Source of the DNA: Pteria penguin
Taxonomy: Eukaryota; Mollusca; Bivalvia; Pterioida; Pteriidae
NCBI GenBank assembly: GCA_035048485.1
Contig: CM068582.1
Location: 21,316,155 to 21,380,154 of the forward strand
DNA length: 64,000 nt
Direction of reading: 5' to 3'
The position numbers were made by a program, and so were the translations under genes. Position 1 is the first letter of the stretch, and every line of letters starts with the position of its first letter. The notes under the pieces are model-generated. The model saw only the letters and a list, made by a program, of their open reading frames with translations, made no database searches and was not told where the DNA came from. Positions 46,608-58,126 of the stretch are shown in pieces.

Positions 46608-46797
46608 TTTTCAGATGAGACAGTAAAAACGGAGGTCCCGTATCACGGTAGACGTGGCAAGTAAAAGATCACTCACTGCTTCGGGCGAGTCGGTTACAAA
46701 GGACTAAATATTGTATGCAATGCATCAGGCAGATGCCGTCACCATATACGTGAAATAATCGTGGAGTGACGTAAAACAAAATTCAATCAATCAATCC
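46608..46797 (+). mobile_element. SINE-1, 5'-truncated
   Basis: Begins inside the body at CAGATGAGACAGTAAAAACG and runs through CATATACGTGAAATAATCG and GACGTAAAAC to an AATC tail. Absence of the tRNA-like head is typical of truncated retroposition. Confidence 0.85.
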
Positions 46798-46888
46798 AAT
46801 TATTTTATTTATTTATATAAAAAAAAATACGAAAAAATGATAGAAATACATTTTTCGATATCCATTTCTGCCCAATATTATTCAAGGG

Positions 46889-47052
46889 GCAGGCTTGTTG
46901 TAGTGGTTTAGCGCTTCGCTTGCGGCGCCGACGATCCGGGTTTGATTCTCGGTTTGCGCAACTATGTTTAAGAGGTTGGTTATCTCCTGCTTCCATGTCG
47001 CGATATAACTGAAAAATTGTTGAAAACACAAATCAAGCAACCAACCAACCCA
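46889..47052 (+). mobile_element. tRNA-derived SINE-2 with target duplication
   Basis: Head GCTTGTTGTAGTGGTTTAGC and B-box-like GGGTTTGATTCTC, body TTAAGAGGTTGGTTATCTCC and TGTCGCGATATAACTGAAAA, tail AACCAACCAACC. Flanks CCCAATATTATTCA (46871-46884) and CCCAATACCATTCA (47049-47062) form a 14-bp duplication with two mismatches. The paralogous site near 16345-16365 has no SINE, giving an empty-site comparison. Confidence 0.85.
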
Positions 47053-47411
47053 ATACCATTCATTAAAGTAAAATAAGTTACACTACACAAAATTAACGCA
47101 TTATCAGCAACCTACACGTCAAAAATTCTTATTTCGATTTGAAAGAAAAGAACAAATATGAATCTAGGTAACAGGAATTCATAGGAGTGTACTACACCTA
47201 TGGTGGGGCCATCTTTCAACAGATGTGAATAAACAGATATAAGTCAACGGGCTCCCTGTTTTGTACTTTGTCTATAAATGAGTTTACAAATGAGTTTAAT
47301 CCAAATAACATAACTGAGTCATTCAAACCTATATGCATGTCAGATGCAACATACATAACATGCACTAACTAGAAACCCCTAATGACAGTATGGAAAGCAA
47401 ATTCGAAACAA
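47053..47411. repeat. Diverged paralogue of 16340-16680
   Basis: Shares CACGTCAAAAATTCTT, CACCTATGGTGG and GAGTCATTCAAAC with the region left of the 17-kb elements. The locus here lacks the ~2.2 kb that contains the degenerate array and TIR element in A. Confidence 0.6.
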
Positions 47412-48024
47412 GGTCAAAAGTCATGGTATCAATTCAAAGCTCTGGTCATAAAGAATGCATGTGTGAAGTATCAAAGCCCTATCCCTATTGATTCAAAATA
47501 TATAGCAAAAGTTAAAGTTATTATTTAGGTTAAAGCCACTAGATAAAAAGTCATGGCATAATATGAAAGCTTTGGTCATAAGGAATCTATGTATGAATTA
47601 TTATGTTTATACTCCTCTTAGTTGCTGAAATGTTGCTTCGACCAGAAACTATAGCCAAAATGTTGATGGACGGACAGAGAGACGGAAAATCCGACGGACA
47701 TCGCCAATCTATAGACCAGAATTGCTTTGTAATCCGGCCAAAAATGGTTTCTCAAAATGAAAACACAGGTATCAGTTTTGCAACTATAACACCTCTGATT
47801 TGTCCACACCTGCGTTACCCAAACTAAGAAGACAGAGTCTAATAAGCTAAATAAATGCAAATGCAGGAAATGAAACATGAACTGCACTCAGAATCTCAAG
47901 ATGAACCTATGATATTAGTTCGGAAACTGTAACTTGTACTTTATCCAAACCGACAGACCCCCACATAACGTTCTCTGACGTAGACGACAAGGATGCCAGG
48001 GGTATTATAGAAGCTCCTCTCACA

Positions 48025-48790
48025 TTCGTTGATGTGAGCTACAAATGCGGAATAGGCAGTATGTACCGTCTTTGAATTATTCCCTTACCTATTTTGAACT
48101 CAGTATTTATCTGGTATTTAACTATACTTCAAGTACAAATAAAATGGGTGTACAAGATTTAACTAAACGTTTTGCAACGTATTTAAGCAAGAAAGACAAC
48201 TTTGCAACGTATTTAAGCAAGAAAGACAACTTTTTACAAGATACATATTTTAAGTGACATTACGTCATTCGGGCATGCGCACATAAAGAAAACTATACAA
48301 CTGGCCCATTTATCTTACGGGGGTGCATATTTGTCTTGAAAAGTAAAGAGAAACGCTTTTAAAACTTTTACACCTTTCAATCATTAATCATAAGCATTCA
48401 ATCATAATGTACATCTTTTATATGAAGATATGAGAAACTTCCTCTACTTTTATAAACCGAAAATAGTTCTATATCACAGTTAGGTGGCTCCACCTGACCA
48501 CTTATCACCCCTACATGTAATAATGGAAGTTTCTTGTATTACTGAGCATATTTTAACATCGTATTTCGTTATTATCCTCATCAGATAAGGATAATTAACT
48601 ACTAAAGTCCTGCAACTGTTTGATGTGTTGATACGGTTTTCGATTTAATTACAATATTGAAAAATTGACATTCTTGTTGATACAGATGCAGACTGAAATT
48701 TGATATATTCAACAAAACCATTAATTTCTCCCTTCCTCCCTCTCTCTCTCTCTCCATCCTACCTCCCACCCCATCCAGCATTCCATCCAT
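48025..48790 (+). repeat. Core-family copy B1
   Basis: GATGTGAGCTACAAATGCGG, ATG at 48144, CRE/NRF1-like block at 48260-48281 (here TTACGTCA, so the palindrome is broken by one base), CTGACCACTTATCACCCCTA, CT-rich end near 48730-48765. Direct orientation; paralogous to A1 (19740) and C. Confidence 0.82.
48144..48257 (+). CDS. Conserved short frame, copy B1 (37 codons, internal in-frame duplication)
   Basis: Starts MGVQDLTKRFATYLSKKDNF, then repeats ATYLSKKDNF once through an exact 30-bp duplication that keeps the frame, and ends LQDTYFK before TGA. The CRE block lies outside the frame here. Confidence 0.22.
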   Translation: MGVQDLTKRFATYLSKKDNFATYLSKKDNFLQDTYFK

Positions 48791-49149
48791 CCATCATTCT
48801 TTCTTTTCTTTTTTTTTCTTCCTTTTTTCTTTTACTCATTACACATTTTCTTTATGCGTATTTACTCATAGGAAGATCTTGCATTTTGCAACTGGTTGTT
48901 AGGAAATATCGTACATAAATTCCACCTATAACAACAGTAATCTGTTGGCACATTTCTGTGTAAAACGTAAGACAAAAATGCCATTCATTGTGCTCCTAAC
49001 CAAAATTAAGAAATGTGCCCCAAAATGTAAAGCTCCCATATATTCCAAGTGTGATAATTTGCCCTGTAACATGAAACTGTTATGTTATTTTCTATTCTGT
49101 CTTATAAACTAATTCTTATATATTATTATACATGAAAAAGACAGCTGTA
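48791..49149 (+). other. Unique flank between core B1 and its array
   Basis: Matches 20400-21025; here the flank with GAAATGTGCCCCAAAATG occurs once, in A twice. No gene. Confidence 0.5.
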
Positions 49150-49895
49150 TCAGTATTGACAGTCAGTATATTGTCAGTTATAACCATCCTATCAGCTATC
49201 ACCAGCGTTGATAGTCAGTATCCTATCATCTATCACCAGCGTTGACAGTCAGTATCCTATCAGCTATCACCAGTGTTGACAGTCAGTATCCTATCAGCTA
49301 TCAACAGTGTTGACAGTCAGTATCCTATCAGCTATCACCAGTGTTGACAGTCAGTATCCTATCATCTATCAACAGTGTTGACAGTCAGTATCCTATCAGC
49401 TATCACCAGTGTTGACAGTCAGTATCCTATCATCTAATACCAGTGTTGACAGTCAGTATCCTATCATCTATCAACAGTGTTGACAGTCAGAATCCTATCA
49501 GCTATCACCAGTATTCACGTTCAGTATTCTATCAAATGTCTCCTTTATTCACAGTAAGTATTCTATCAACTGCCATCAGTATTCACAGTCAATATCCTAT
49601 CAGCTATCACCAGTATTCACAGACAGTATCTTATCAGTTATCACCAGTATTCAAAGTCAGTATCCTACCAGCTATCACCAGTATTCACAGTCATTACCCT
49701 ATCAGCTATCTCCAGTATTCACAGTCAATATCGTATCAGCTATCACCAGTATTTACAGTCAGTATCGTGTCAACTCTCATCAGTATTCTGTGTCAGTATC
49801 TTATCAGCCGTCACCCGTATTCAATATCAGTATTGAATTTCTATAAGCTGTCATCAGTATTCACAGTTAGTATCCCATTATAAGTATTTACAGTA
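49150..49895 (+). repeat. 34-bp minisatellite array, copy B1
   Basis: About 21 units, with a long left run of the GTGTTGACAGTCAGTATC variant and a right run of the TATTCACAGTCAG variant. It ends at the same unique sequence (GTAAATTTTGCACAAGAACT) as the array in A. Confidence 0.93.
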
Positions 49896-50277
49896 AATTT
49901 ACTGTAAATTTTGCACAAGAACTCCGAAACCGCTTTCTTTGACTATTGCTTACAGCAGGATATTTTATTTAATTTCACCTGCTTGATGCAATACAAAAAA
50001 TTTTCAGCTACTAGTACGCCATGTCAACTAACCAGTTCGAAGCAATATGGGATCTCTGGATTCCAACGTCTATCGGACGTCACTGGCTGAACTACACCAT
50101 TCCACACTATAATAGGCGTTATTACTTAGTATAAATTATTTTCTCTTTATGTAGATTACCTTGTCTGTAGTTCACTAAATTTGCCAAGGAAATATTTCAT
50201 ATTAGATATATACACTGGGCATACTGACACTTGCATAATGCGCCAGCCCAGACCTCTAGGGGCAAAATCCAACGGGT

Positions 50278-50425
50278 AACACTTCAAGTCACACTCTTCA
50301 ATGTACGACATCACATCCTCTTGACCTTTAATGCTTTAAAGTGAGACCCATTGGCAATATATTTATCTCACCCAGTTGTCCATCCATGGCTTCAAACCCC
50401 AAGAGTGTTACCCAGATGCATAGCT
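50278..50425. mobile_element. 148-bp B-only segment with inverted ends
   Basis: Absent from A (junction 22758/22759). The ends read GGGTAACACTTC (from 50274) and AAGAGTGTTACCC (to 50413), an imperfect inverted repeat, followed by 12 bases to the junction. It may be a small MITE inserted in B; a deletion in A is the alternative. No clear target duplication. Confidence 0.5.
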
Positions 50426-50872
50426 GCAAGTGATACCAAATCATATCGTCTGTAGTTTTGAGTTGTCGTTCCTGCTAAATCATACTGTATGGTGCAATTT
50501 TGTGTAAAAGATAAATTCAGCAGAGGAAAATACTGATAAAAACTCTATAACTGAACAAAATGTCAATCGATGATTACCATATCTACAAAGAGGGTTAATA
50601 CTTTCAAACTGAAATTGTTGATCACAGAAACATTGGTGATGGAACAGTGTTGATTTCATTGATGGCAAATAAATAAAAAGAAAGGGAGTGAGTGTGTGTA
50701 AGACGGGTGAGAACTGTAAGATAGAACAACTGGAACAGAACACGTTTTCCGCATGTATAATCTAGGGCTGTTCTGATCCACTTTCCCACTTTTGATCCAT
50801 TTCTTTGATTTTATAAACACAACAACCTTCCTCAGCCCAATCTAAAACGATTTTTTTTTATTTCCGCGTAGG

Positions 50873-51375
50873 TTTATGTGGGAATCACCCTGTATCTTCG
50901 TCCTTCGTCCGTCAGGTGTATGTGGAAATCACCCTGTATGTTTGTCCTTCGTCCGTCAGGAGTATGTGGGAATTACCCTGTATGTTTCGTCCTTCGTCCG
51001 TCAGGTGTATGTGGGAATCATCCTGCATGTTTGTCCTTCGTCCGTCAGGTGTATGTGGGAATCATCCTGTATCTTCGTCCTTCGTCCGTCAGGTGTATGT
51101 GGGAATCACTCTGTATGTTTGTCCTTCGTCGGTCAGGTGTATGTGGGAAACACCCTGTATGTTCGTCCTTCGTCCGTCAGGTGTATGTGTCCTTCGTCCG
51201 TCAGGTTTATGTGGGAATCACCCTGTATGCTTGTCCTTCGTCCGTCAGACCTATTTCCTGGTATATTTATGTGGGAATCACTCTGTATGTGCGAATCACC
51301 CTGTATGTAGGAATCACCCTGTATGTGGGTGTCACCCTGTATACTTGTCCTTCGTCCGTCACACCTATTACGATC
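50873..51375 (+). repeat. 44-bp minisatellite array (TATGTGGGAATCACCCTGTA)
   Basis: About eleven units of TATGTGGGAATCACCCTGTA plus TGTTCGTCCTTCGTCCGTCA plus GGTG, 44 bp apart (50875, 50919, 50963...). The right end has shortened units (TATGTGCGAATCACCC) and a non-repeat insert near 51250. Open frames in all phases are artefacts. Confidence 0.94.
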
Positions 51376-51986
51376 CATTAAATCTATAGTGTACTCTTGC
51401 TTTGATCTGGTTCATGTTCCACACAACTGTTATTCATATCACAGGATCTGTCTTGAATTGTACTTTTAGTCATCTGTAGTCACAGTGAACCTATAGCGAC
51501 AATTTGTATGTGGTGTGGATTTATATCTAAACCTAGAAGTGTCATGAATCAGCTTCAAACTTCATATAACAGTAGTTCATTACAGGTTCTATAATGAATT
51601 TGAACCATTTGAGAAGCTCAGACAGTTTTATGTGACGAATGGACGGACGTCAATATAATACTATGAAGGGATACATCATTTGTTGGAGGTATTTCGGATC
51701 TCGAATGACGATATACAGTACTTCGTGAAATGGTAAGATGAAGACATTATTATAACACATTTATAATCTAGAAAGGGAACATCGAAACAATATATTTCTG
51801 ATCTAAAATCTTCTATCGTTTCTTTTTCTTAAGACAGTTATACTACCTAGAATTGTCCCCAAGGATGACTTAGAATATCCTAGCCTCCTTTTCCTTGAAA
51901 TAGGTTGAATGACCTCGACTTATGTCGTGGACCACTCAAGGCTCTGGGGAATATTCGTGTGGTGTTTGATCAAGATTTAAAACAAA
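51376..51986. other. Right part of the B-only segment, no gene
   Basis: AT-rich with a weak GACGAATGGACGGACG tract near 51635. No coding exon recognised. Confidence 0.4.
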
Positions 51987-52188
51987 GCTACGGACTTATA
52001 CCCAATACAAAGATCTTATTTTTAGAAACGGTATTATTGGCGGATTTTCTCTTATGCAAAACTCCTGATATTGTGGTGACAATGTAAAACAATATTAATA
52101 AAATACATAGGAGTTTATTTGTTTGTTTGAATCAAAATTAGAACTCATAAATAATGATATCAAGTTTTAAACAAATTGGTCATTCCTA

Positions 52189-53010
52189 ACTGCAGTCATT
52201 ATCTGGAAGACCACACTGACCTTAATAATTGACCTTTTGACTCCAAACACAGTCTCACACTAGAACTGTTCATAAACTAGTACAATATGAACTTTCAATT
52301 AAACTGGGCATTCCCGTGGGAGCACTTTTCATAAATTATCTCTGTGTAAAGTTTCATCAACATTGTTGTCACCCCTAAATGGAATTATCATCTAAAAACC
52401 AAAAATCTATTTTTAGCAACAGCGACCTACATATTTAACCTTTTGACCCCAAACACAAAGCCCATGCAGACACTATACATAAACTATCACGGTGTGGTTT
52501 CATCAATATTGGTCCATCCTAACTCAAGTCATCATCTAGAAACCATCCCGACAGAGAGACGGAAAGAAACACAAGACCGACAGACAGACAGACGGCAGAC
52601 AAAGACAAACACTTAAGTCGGCCTACAGTATCACACACAGGGGACTAAAATCTAGAAAAATGTCTCTGCAACGACCTTGGAATAGATCATATGACCTTGT
52701 GTCAGATTATGACACATTTTAGTGTCTGAAAAATATTTGTTTTAAGTTTGGTAAAGATCTATCACAAAGTAACTGACATATAGCCCGGAAAAGACGAGGA
52801 ACAAACGGATACACAATCAGCACGGATACGGTGAATCCTATATACTTCATCTTTAGATAAGAGGGAGAGTATAATTAAAACTGCTTGCGACCGACATAGT
52901 TTTGCTTGATAGTGTGCTGTGCTCGGGACGAAGAGATCAAAGATTCGAGTTCTATCAGCAGCTCAACTGTGCCATGCCTGTCGACTGATACATGTACATC
53001 AATACTAAAA
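52189..53010 (+). repeat. B-only degenerate repeat units
   Basis: Units with ACCTTTTGACTCCAAACAC and TTTCATCAACATTG belong to the family at 16880-17629. They end in CGACAGAGAGACGGAAAG, GACAGACAGACAGACGG and CACACAGGGGACTAAAA. In A the 19-bp array starts immediately after CATTCCTA, so this block was lost from A or gained in B. Confidence 0.65.
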
Positions 53011-53699
53011 CCCTGTATATTCTTATACTTCATGTATCTCCCTATACTAAATGTATCTCCTTATACTACATGATATCCTTATACTACATGTTATCTCCTT
53101 GTACTACATGTTATCTCCCTATACTAAATGTATCTCCTTATACTACATGATATCCTTATACTACATGTTATCTCCTTGTACTACATGTTATCTCCCTATA
53201 CTAAATGCATCTCCTTCTACTACATGATATCCTTATCCACATGTATCTCCTTATACTACATGTATTTCTTCATACTACATGTATTTCTTTATACTACATG
53301 TTATCTCCTTATACTACATGTATCTCCCTATACTACATGTATCTCCTTATACTACATGTATTTCTTTATACTATATGTTATCTCCTTATACTACATGTAT
53401 CTCCTTGTACCACATGTATCTCCTTATACTACATGTATCTCCTTATACTACATGTATTTCTTTATACTACATGTTATCTCCATATACTACATGTATCTCC
53501 TTATACTAAATGTATCTCCTTATACTACATGATATCCTTATACTACATGTATCTCCTTATACCACATGTATCTCCTTATACTACATGTATTTCTTTATAC
53601 TACATGTTATCTCCTTATACTACATGTATCTCCTTGTACCACATGTATCTCCTTGTACTACATGAATCTCTTTATACTACATGTATCTCCTTATACTAC
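53011..53699 (+). repeat. 19-bp minisatellite array, copy B, left block
   Basis: About 36 units of TATCTCCTTATACTACATG with more length variants (TTATCTCC, ATATCC) than in A. A segment around 53040-53220 is itself duplicated as a ~110-base higher-order unit. Confidence 0.94.
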
Positions 53700-53702
53700 A
53701 AA

Positions 53703-53983
53703 GCCGGTGTGACCTAGTGGATAAGATGCTCTGCTCGTGATCGAGAGGTCCTGGGTTCGAATCCCGCCTGGGCACACCGATGTTCTGTCTTTCGGGTGAG
53801 ACATTAAAAACCGAGGTCCCGTGTCACGGTAGGCGTGGCACGTTAAAGATCCCTCACTGCTTCGGGTGGGTCCGTTGCAAAGGTTTAAATTTGTATGCAA
53901 TGCATCAGGCAGATGCCGTCACCATATACGTGAAATAATCGTGGAGTGACGTAAAACAATAATCAATCAATCAATCAATCAAT
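53703..53983 (+). mobile_element. SINE-1 in the 19-bp array, copy B, first
   Basis: Nearly identical to 23539-23808. Left flank TATACTACA and right flank TATACTACA form a clean 9-bp duplication, although both are also array sequence. The AATC tail is longer than in the other copies. Confidence 0.9.
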
Positions 53984-54126
53984 ATACTACATGTATCTCC
54001 TTATACTACATGTTATCTCCTTATACCACATGTATCTCCTTATACTACATGTATCTCCTTATACCACATGTATCTCCTTGTACTACATGAATCTCCTTAT
54101 ACTACATGTGTCTTCTTATACTACAA
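53984..54126 (+). repeat. 19-bp array between the two SINEs
   Basis: About seven units (TATACTACATGTATCTCCTT and variants) separate two SINE copies that share the same left junction, as expected from unequal exchange. Confidence 0.92.
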
Positions 54127-54127
54127 A

Positions 54128-54396
54128 GCCGGTATGGCCTAGTGGATAAGATGCTCTGCTCGTGATCGAGAAGTCCTGGGTTCGAATCCCGCCTGGGCAC
54201 ACCGATGTTCTGTCTTTCGGGTGAGACATTAAAAACCGAGGTCCCGTGTCACGGTAGGCGTGGCACGTAAAAGATCCCTCACTGCTTCGGGTGGGTCCGA
54301 TGCAAAGCTCTAAATTTGTATGCAATGTATCAAGCAGATGCCGTCATCATATACGTGAAATTATCGTGGAGTGCCGTAAAACAATAATCAATCAAC
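54128..54396 (+). mobile_element. SINE-1 in the 19-bp array, copy B, second
   Basis: Same left junction (TATACTACAAA before GCCGG) as the first copy and as copy A. Its right flank (CCTAACACTAAACGTACC) corresponds to that of copy A, so it is the positional counterpart of the A SINE. It carries a few private changes (GTGCCGTAAAAC). Confidence 0.9.
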
Positions 54397-54610
54397 CTAA
54401 CACTAAACGTACCTCCTTATACTACATGTATCTCCTTATACTATATGTATCTCCTTATACTACATGTACCTCCTTGTACAACATGTATCTCCTTATACTA
54501 CATGTACCTCCTTGTACAACATGTATTTTCCTGACACTGCATGTGTCTCCTTATACTACATGAACCTCTTTGCTTTACATGTATGCCCACTGTATGTATC
54601 TCCTACCCCA
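54397..54610 (+). repeat. 19-bp array remnant, copy B, right block
   Basis: Degenerating units ending with CATGTATCTATCATCA, as in A at 23812-23985. Confidence 0.85.
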
Positions 54611-56238
54611 TGTATCTATCATCAAGTTAAATTCACATTCTGATAAAATTCTTTATTCACATACTTATTATTATAATGATTGTAAATCAAAATTTTTTGT
54701 TCAAAATTTCATATAATAATTTATTTTACTTAATCACTATGGTTACTACCTTATGCGACATTTTAATTTCTCGTCAGGAATTTCTGGCTTTACAACTTCT
54801 TTGTTAACTTACCATATAAAGTAAGAAGTTGTGTAAATATTTTTTCATCTACTTGGCTCTAACAACAAATTCGTAGAAACTGTATAAACACTTCATTATA
54901 TGGAACTTTTGATGTCTCAGATCACAATTAGTATTCGTAATCGGATTATGATGTTATGGTCCGAACCCACGCCAATACGTGTTATCTGTTTGAAGGCTCA
55001 TATAGGGTAAACTATTTGTATTTCTTCGTCCACGTATGTATATTCAAATTCAAAATTTCATATTGAGTTCGGAAGTCAGACTCGCTACTGACAACACCCG
55101 ACTGGTCATCGTTTATTTAGTTCATACGTTAGAATATTGTTGTATTCAAATTATCTATTGTTGTTAACGTATTAAAGTGTAAAATCGGACTTTACTCTTC
55201 ACTTCTACTTCTATACCGTATATACGGGAACATCCTACGGGAATACGGCAACGTCAGCCTTACATCTACGCCAACATTCTCTGTTCCTCAACGTATATAC
55301 ACATATTAACATTATGACGGAATCCGCGTCATATATCTCCATACACTGTATGTATCTTCTTATACTTTTTGTATTTCCTTCTATTACGTATAGTCCCCTA
55401 TACTACATGCAATCTAAACTTGTTTATGAAAAAAATCTTGAATACTGATTCTATGTTCCTTTACCAAAAGAACACGGGCGCACCAACCTGTCGCACGATC
55501 GTGCGATAGAGAGACGAAAACGTCTTTTGTAGCATTTTTGACCTGAAAATTTAAAATTCGTAATTCGATATGGAAACGAGATCGACCGTCCTATGTACAT
55601 CCCAACACTATTTTTTCCTAATTTGACATGGAAACGAGGTCGACCGTTCTATGTACATCACGACACTTCGCACTGAACGTTTGTATTCATCTTATTCTAC
55701 AAGTACATGTACATGAACCGATTTCTTAATCGCACAAGCAGTGAATTTTACACAGTTGACTGTATGGAACATTCGACAGACTTGTACGAAAGAGAAAACA
55801 GAAGACATATGACCAGGCTCTATGACGCAAATTACCAAGGATATGCAAATAAAACATGATAATAGACAGTTTAACACAGGAAACGACATTAAAAAAATTC
55901 TCGATTATACTTCAGTTACGATACTGATTTAGGACGGTCGGTTAAAGTAACAAACATCTCCCTATGGGTGTGGTTAACCGATTTACGAGCGTCCATTTTC
56001 TTACTATCCGCAAAATCAGCACAATCAAAGAGCACACATTTAAAAATCTATAAATAATCCTCCATATATATATATATAGGGAACAAGCATCAACTGGTTT
56101 CTCAAGACGAGAGGTCATAAAAATTTAAACACGGAGCGTTCATAGAATAATATCCTAGTATCAAAAATATGTAAGTCGACAACAACATGAGTAAACCGTG
56201 CTCTGCCCGTCTGTAAGTGAGATCAGATCCTTGATCAG
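54611..56238 (+). other. Unique duplicon sequence, no gene recognised
   Basis: Counterpart of 23986-25670. B lacks about 50 bases present in A after AACGTATAAATAAAAG-type sequence and near 55130. No exon recognised. Confidence 0.5.
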
Positions 56239-56541
56239 ATGGAGTCCCAAGTAACAGTCAGAGGGGACGAGGCTAAGGACCTTGTCTCCTCTGAAAAGGT
56301 TTGGACAAGGCGCGCCATAGAGTCCCCTGTCAGTCAGTGTGTAAGTCTATATAGGGCTGTAGAAGAACCAAGTGCAAGACCTATGGTCTTAGCGACGATC
56401 TCGGAGTCATACTATCGAAGGCATAAATCCGATACTCCTATATATGCTCGACTTCTCAATTTAGCTAAGTTTAGGACTTCAACCCCAACTCCACAATTTT
56501 CTGCCAGAAAGGCTTTCAAGGCAGGTTGCATCTCCTTTTAA
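56239..56541 (+). CDS. 100-codon open frame, unrecognised
   Basis: Runs from MESQVTVRGDEAKDLVSSEK to KAFKAGCISF and a stop. The frame is preceded by an in-frame TGA 21 bases upstream, and the sequence TTGATCAG before ATG could serve as a splice acceptor but has no pyrimidine tract. The composition (Ser, Arg, Val, Glu) is less biased than other chance frames here. Copy A is frame-broken after about codon 68. No family recognised; may be a gene fragment or chance. Confidence 0.25.
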   Translation: MESQVTVRGDEAKDLVSSEKVWTRRAIESPVSQCVSLYRAVEEPSARPMVLATISESYYRRHKSDTPIYARLLNLAKFRTSTPTPQFSARKAFKAGCISF

Positions 56542-57410
56542 CTAAATATTAGAACATGTATACGTTATAATTTTGTTCAACAGATGCATATTTCGACAAC
56601 ATGATTTCTAGATTTGTTTATAGATGCTTTGGTACATGTACTAGAAGTTATGTACGTGAAAAAGTTAAGAGAAGATGGTAGATGCTGGGGTACAGCAATG
56701 TCACATTTATTGTAAAAGATAGATATGACTTAACTTTACTACATGTTACACTACAGATATATGTATAAAAAGAATAACATGGTATGGAATAGATATGAAT
56801 AACATCACAAAAAGAAACCGAACATAGCGTCAGATGGATACTTAAGTGGTCACTTTAAGTGAAATTACAAAATTTTAGGCCCTAAAATCGCCAAATTCAG
56901 GACTTCCCGGGGAAGGGGAGATTCAGCACTATCTGGATCAGCTCCAGTACCATAACATGGTGAGAGTCACTTTTGAGTTGCTGTGTTGGTGTTATCGTGT
57001 ATATGTTAATCATTTAGCTTGCTCTCCGACGCACAGTTTACCAGGTTCGAATCGCAAAATTGGAACTGAAACTACATCGCCATTGTTAAGCAGTCTTTGT
57101 GATATTGTTATGGAACCAATATAGTACTGTAGTAGAAGAAATTCAGTGCATAAAATCAAAATGACAGCCAAGATATGTAATGGAAAACGGCAAAATAACT
57201 ATAAATGTATACACATGTGTGGGTGAGTGAAGCATCAAAATTGACCGAAATTTATGATGTTGTTCCAGCAGTCTTGAACTGTGCTCCAAGCGAAAAAAAG
57301 TTGGACACCCCGGCAGAAATTAAATGGGATTTTCGGCAATTTTTCCCCACATTTGGTATTATCTTTTAATGCAAACAAATTATAAGACTATGGTGAATGC
57401 GTGTATGAAC
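56542..57410 (+). other. Unique duplicon sequence
   Basis: Matches 25975-26834 with few changes. No gene or array recognised. Confidence 0.45.
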
Positions 57411-57512
57411 GAGAGAGAGGGAGAGAGAGTGTGTGTTGTGGCAGTAATACGATTTTAATCTTTTGTTTTCATTTATCTGTATCTCTTTCAGATAATGAGA
57501 GAGAGAGAGAGA
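57411..57512. repeat. (GA)n and short (GT)n microsatellites, copy B
   Basis: GAGAGAGAGGGAGAGAGAG plus a short GT run at 57411-57438, and a (GA)n run at 57496-57512. Both are shorter than in A. Confidence 0.9.
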
Positions 57513-57660
57513 TTTGTCAGTTGAATAAATAATATTGTGATATTAACACGATTTTTGTCTTTTGTTTAACAGCAAGAATGACACTGTGCATTAGATGTAA
57601 TGTAACTATATATCAACGTATTGTCATAAAGCCCATCAATTAAGTCATTTTCTCATGTAG
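57513..57660. other. 148-base segment in B only, at the GA tract
   Basis: Lies between the GA tract and ATAACAAGCAAAAATAACC; A joins these directly. It contains TTTGTCTTTTGTTTAACAG. Either lost from A by slippage across the tract or gained in B. Confidence 0.6.
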
Positions 57661-58125
57661 ATAACAAGCAAAAATAACCTTAGAATTTGAGTGGCTTCCA
57701 TTAATACATGTAGGGGTGCTAAGAGGCCGTGTAGGCTCATCAAGCTGCAATATACATGTGTACCGCTATGTTCGGTTTTTAAAATAAGTGGAAACTATAG
57801 AAACCTTTATTTCAAAGGTATAAAAGATGATTTAAACTTTAAGAGTTACTTATTAAAAGCTGTAACTTTTTCAGAGTGTTTGTCATTTTTTTTCAGGAAA
57901 ATTCTACACCCCTGTTTGATAAATGGACTCGTTCTAGATTTTTGCTCATGTGCGCATGCTCGAATGACGTCATCAATTTTTCTTAATTATGAGAGTTGTC
58001 TTTCTTGCTGAAATACGTTTCCAAACGTTTATTTAAATCACCCACTTTTATTGATACCTTAACTTTAGTTAAATAACAACTGAATCAGAGTGGCATCGAC
58101 CTCTACTGTGTTGCCTTTTAGCTCA
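57661..58125 (-). repeat. Core-family copy B2, inverted
   Basis: Counterpart of 26971-27425. The CRE/NRF1-like block lies at 57951-57972 on the minus strand. Confidence 0.82.
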
Positions 58126-58126
58126 C

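Larger units (their letters stand above)
50511..51987. mobile_element. 1477-bp B-only segment with a 44-bp array
   Basis: A reads GTGTAAAAG-CTACGG at 22835-22849; in B the two halves are separated by 1477 bases. AAAG stands at both ends, either a 4-bp target duplication or microhomology. The segment includes the 44-bp array at 50873-51375, and its frames show no transposase or other domain. It could be an insertion in B or a deletion in A. Confidence 0.6.

Noticed and set aside
50876..51389. Cys-rich frames of 144-167 residues
   Set aside because: Phases of the 44-bp array, open on both strands.
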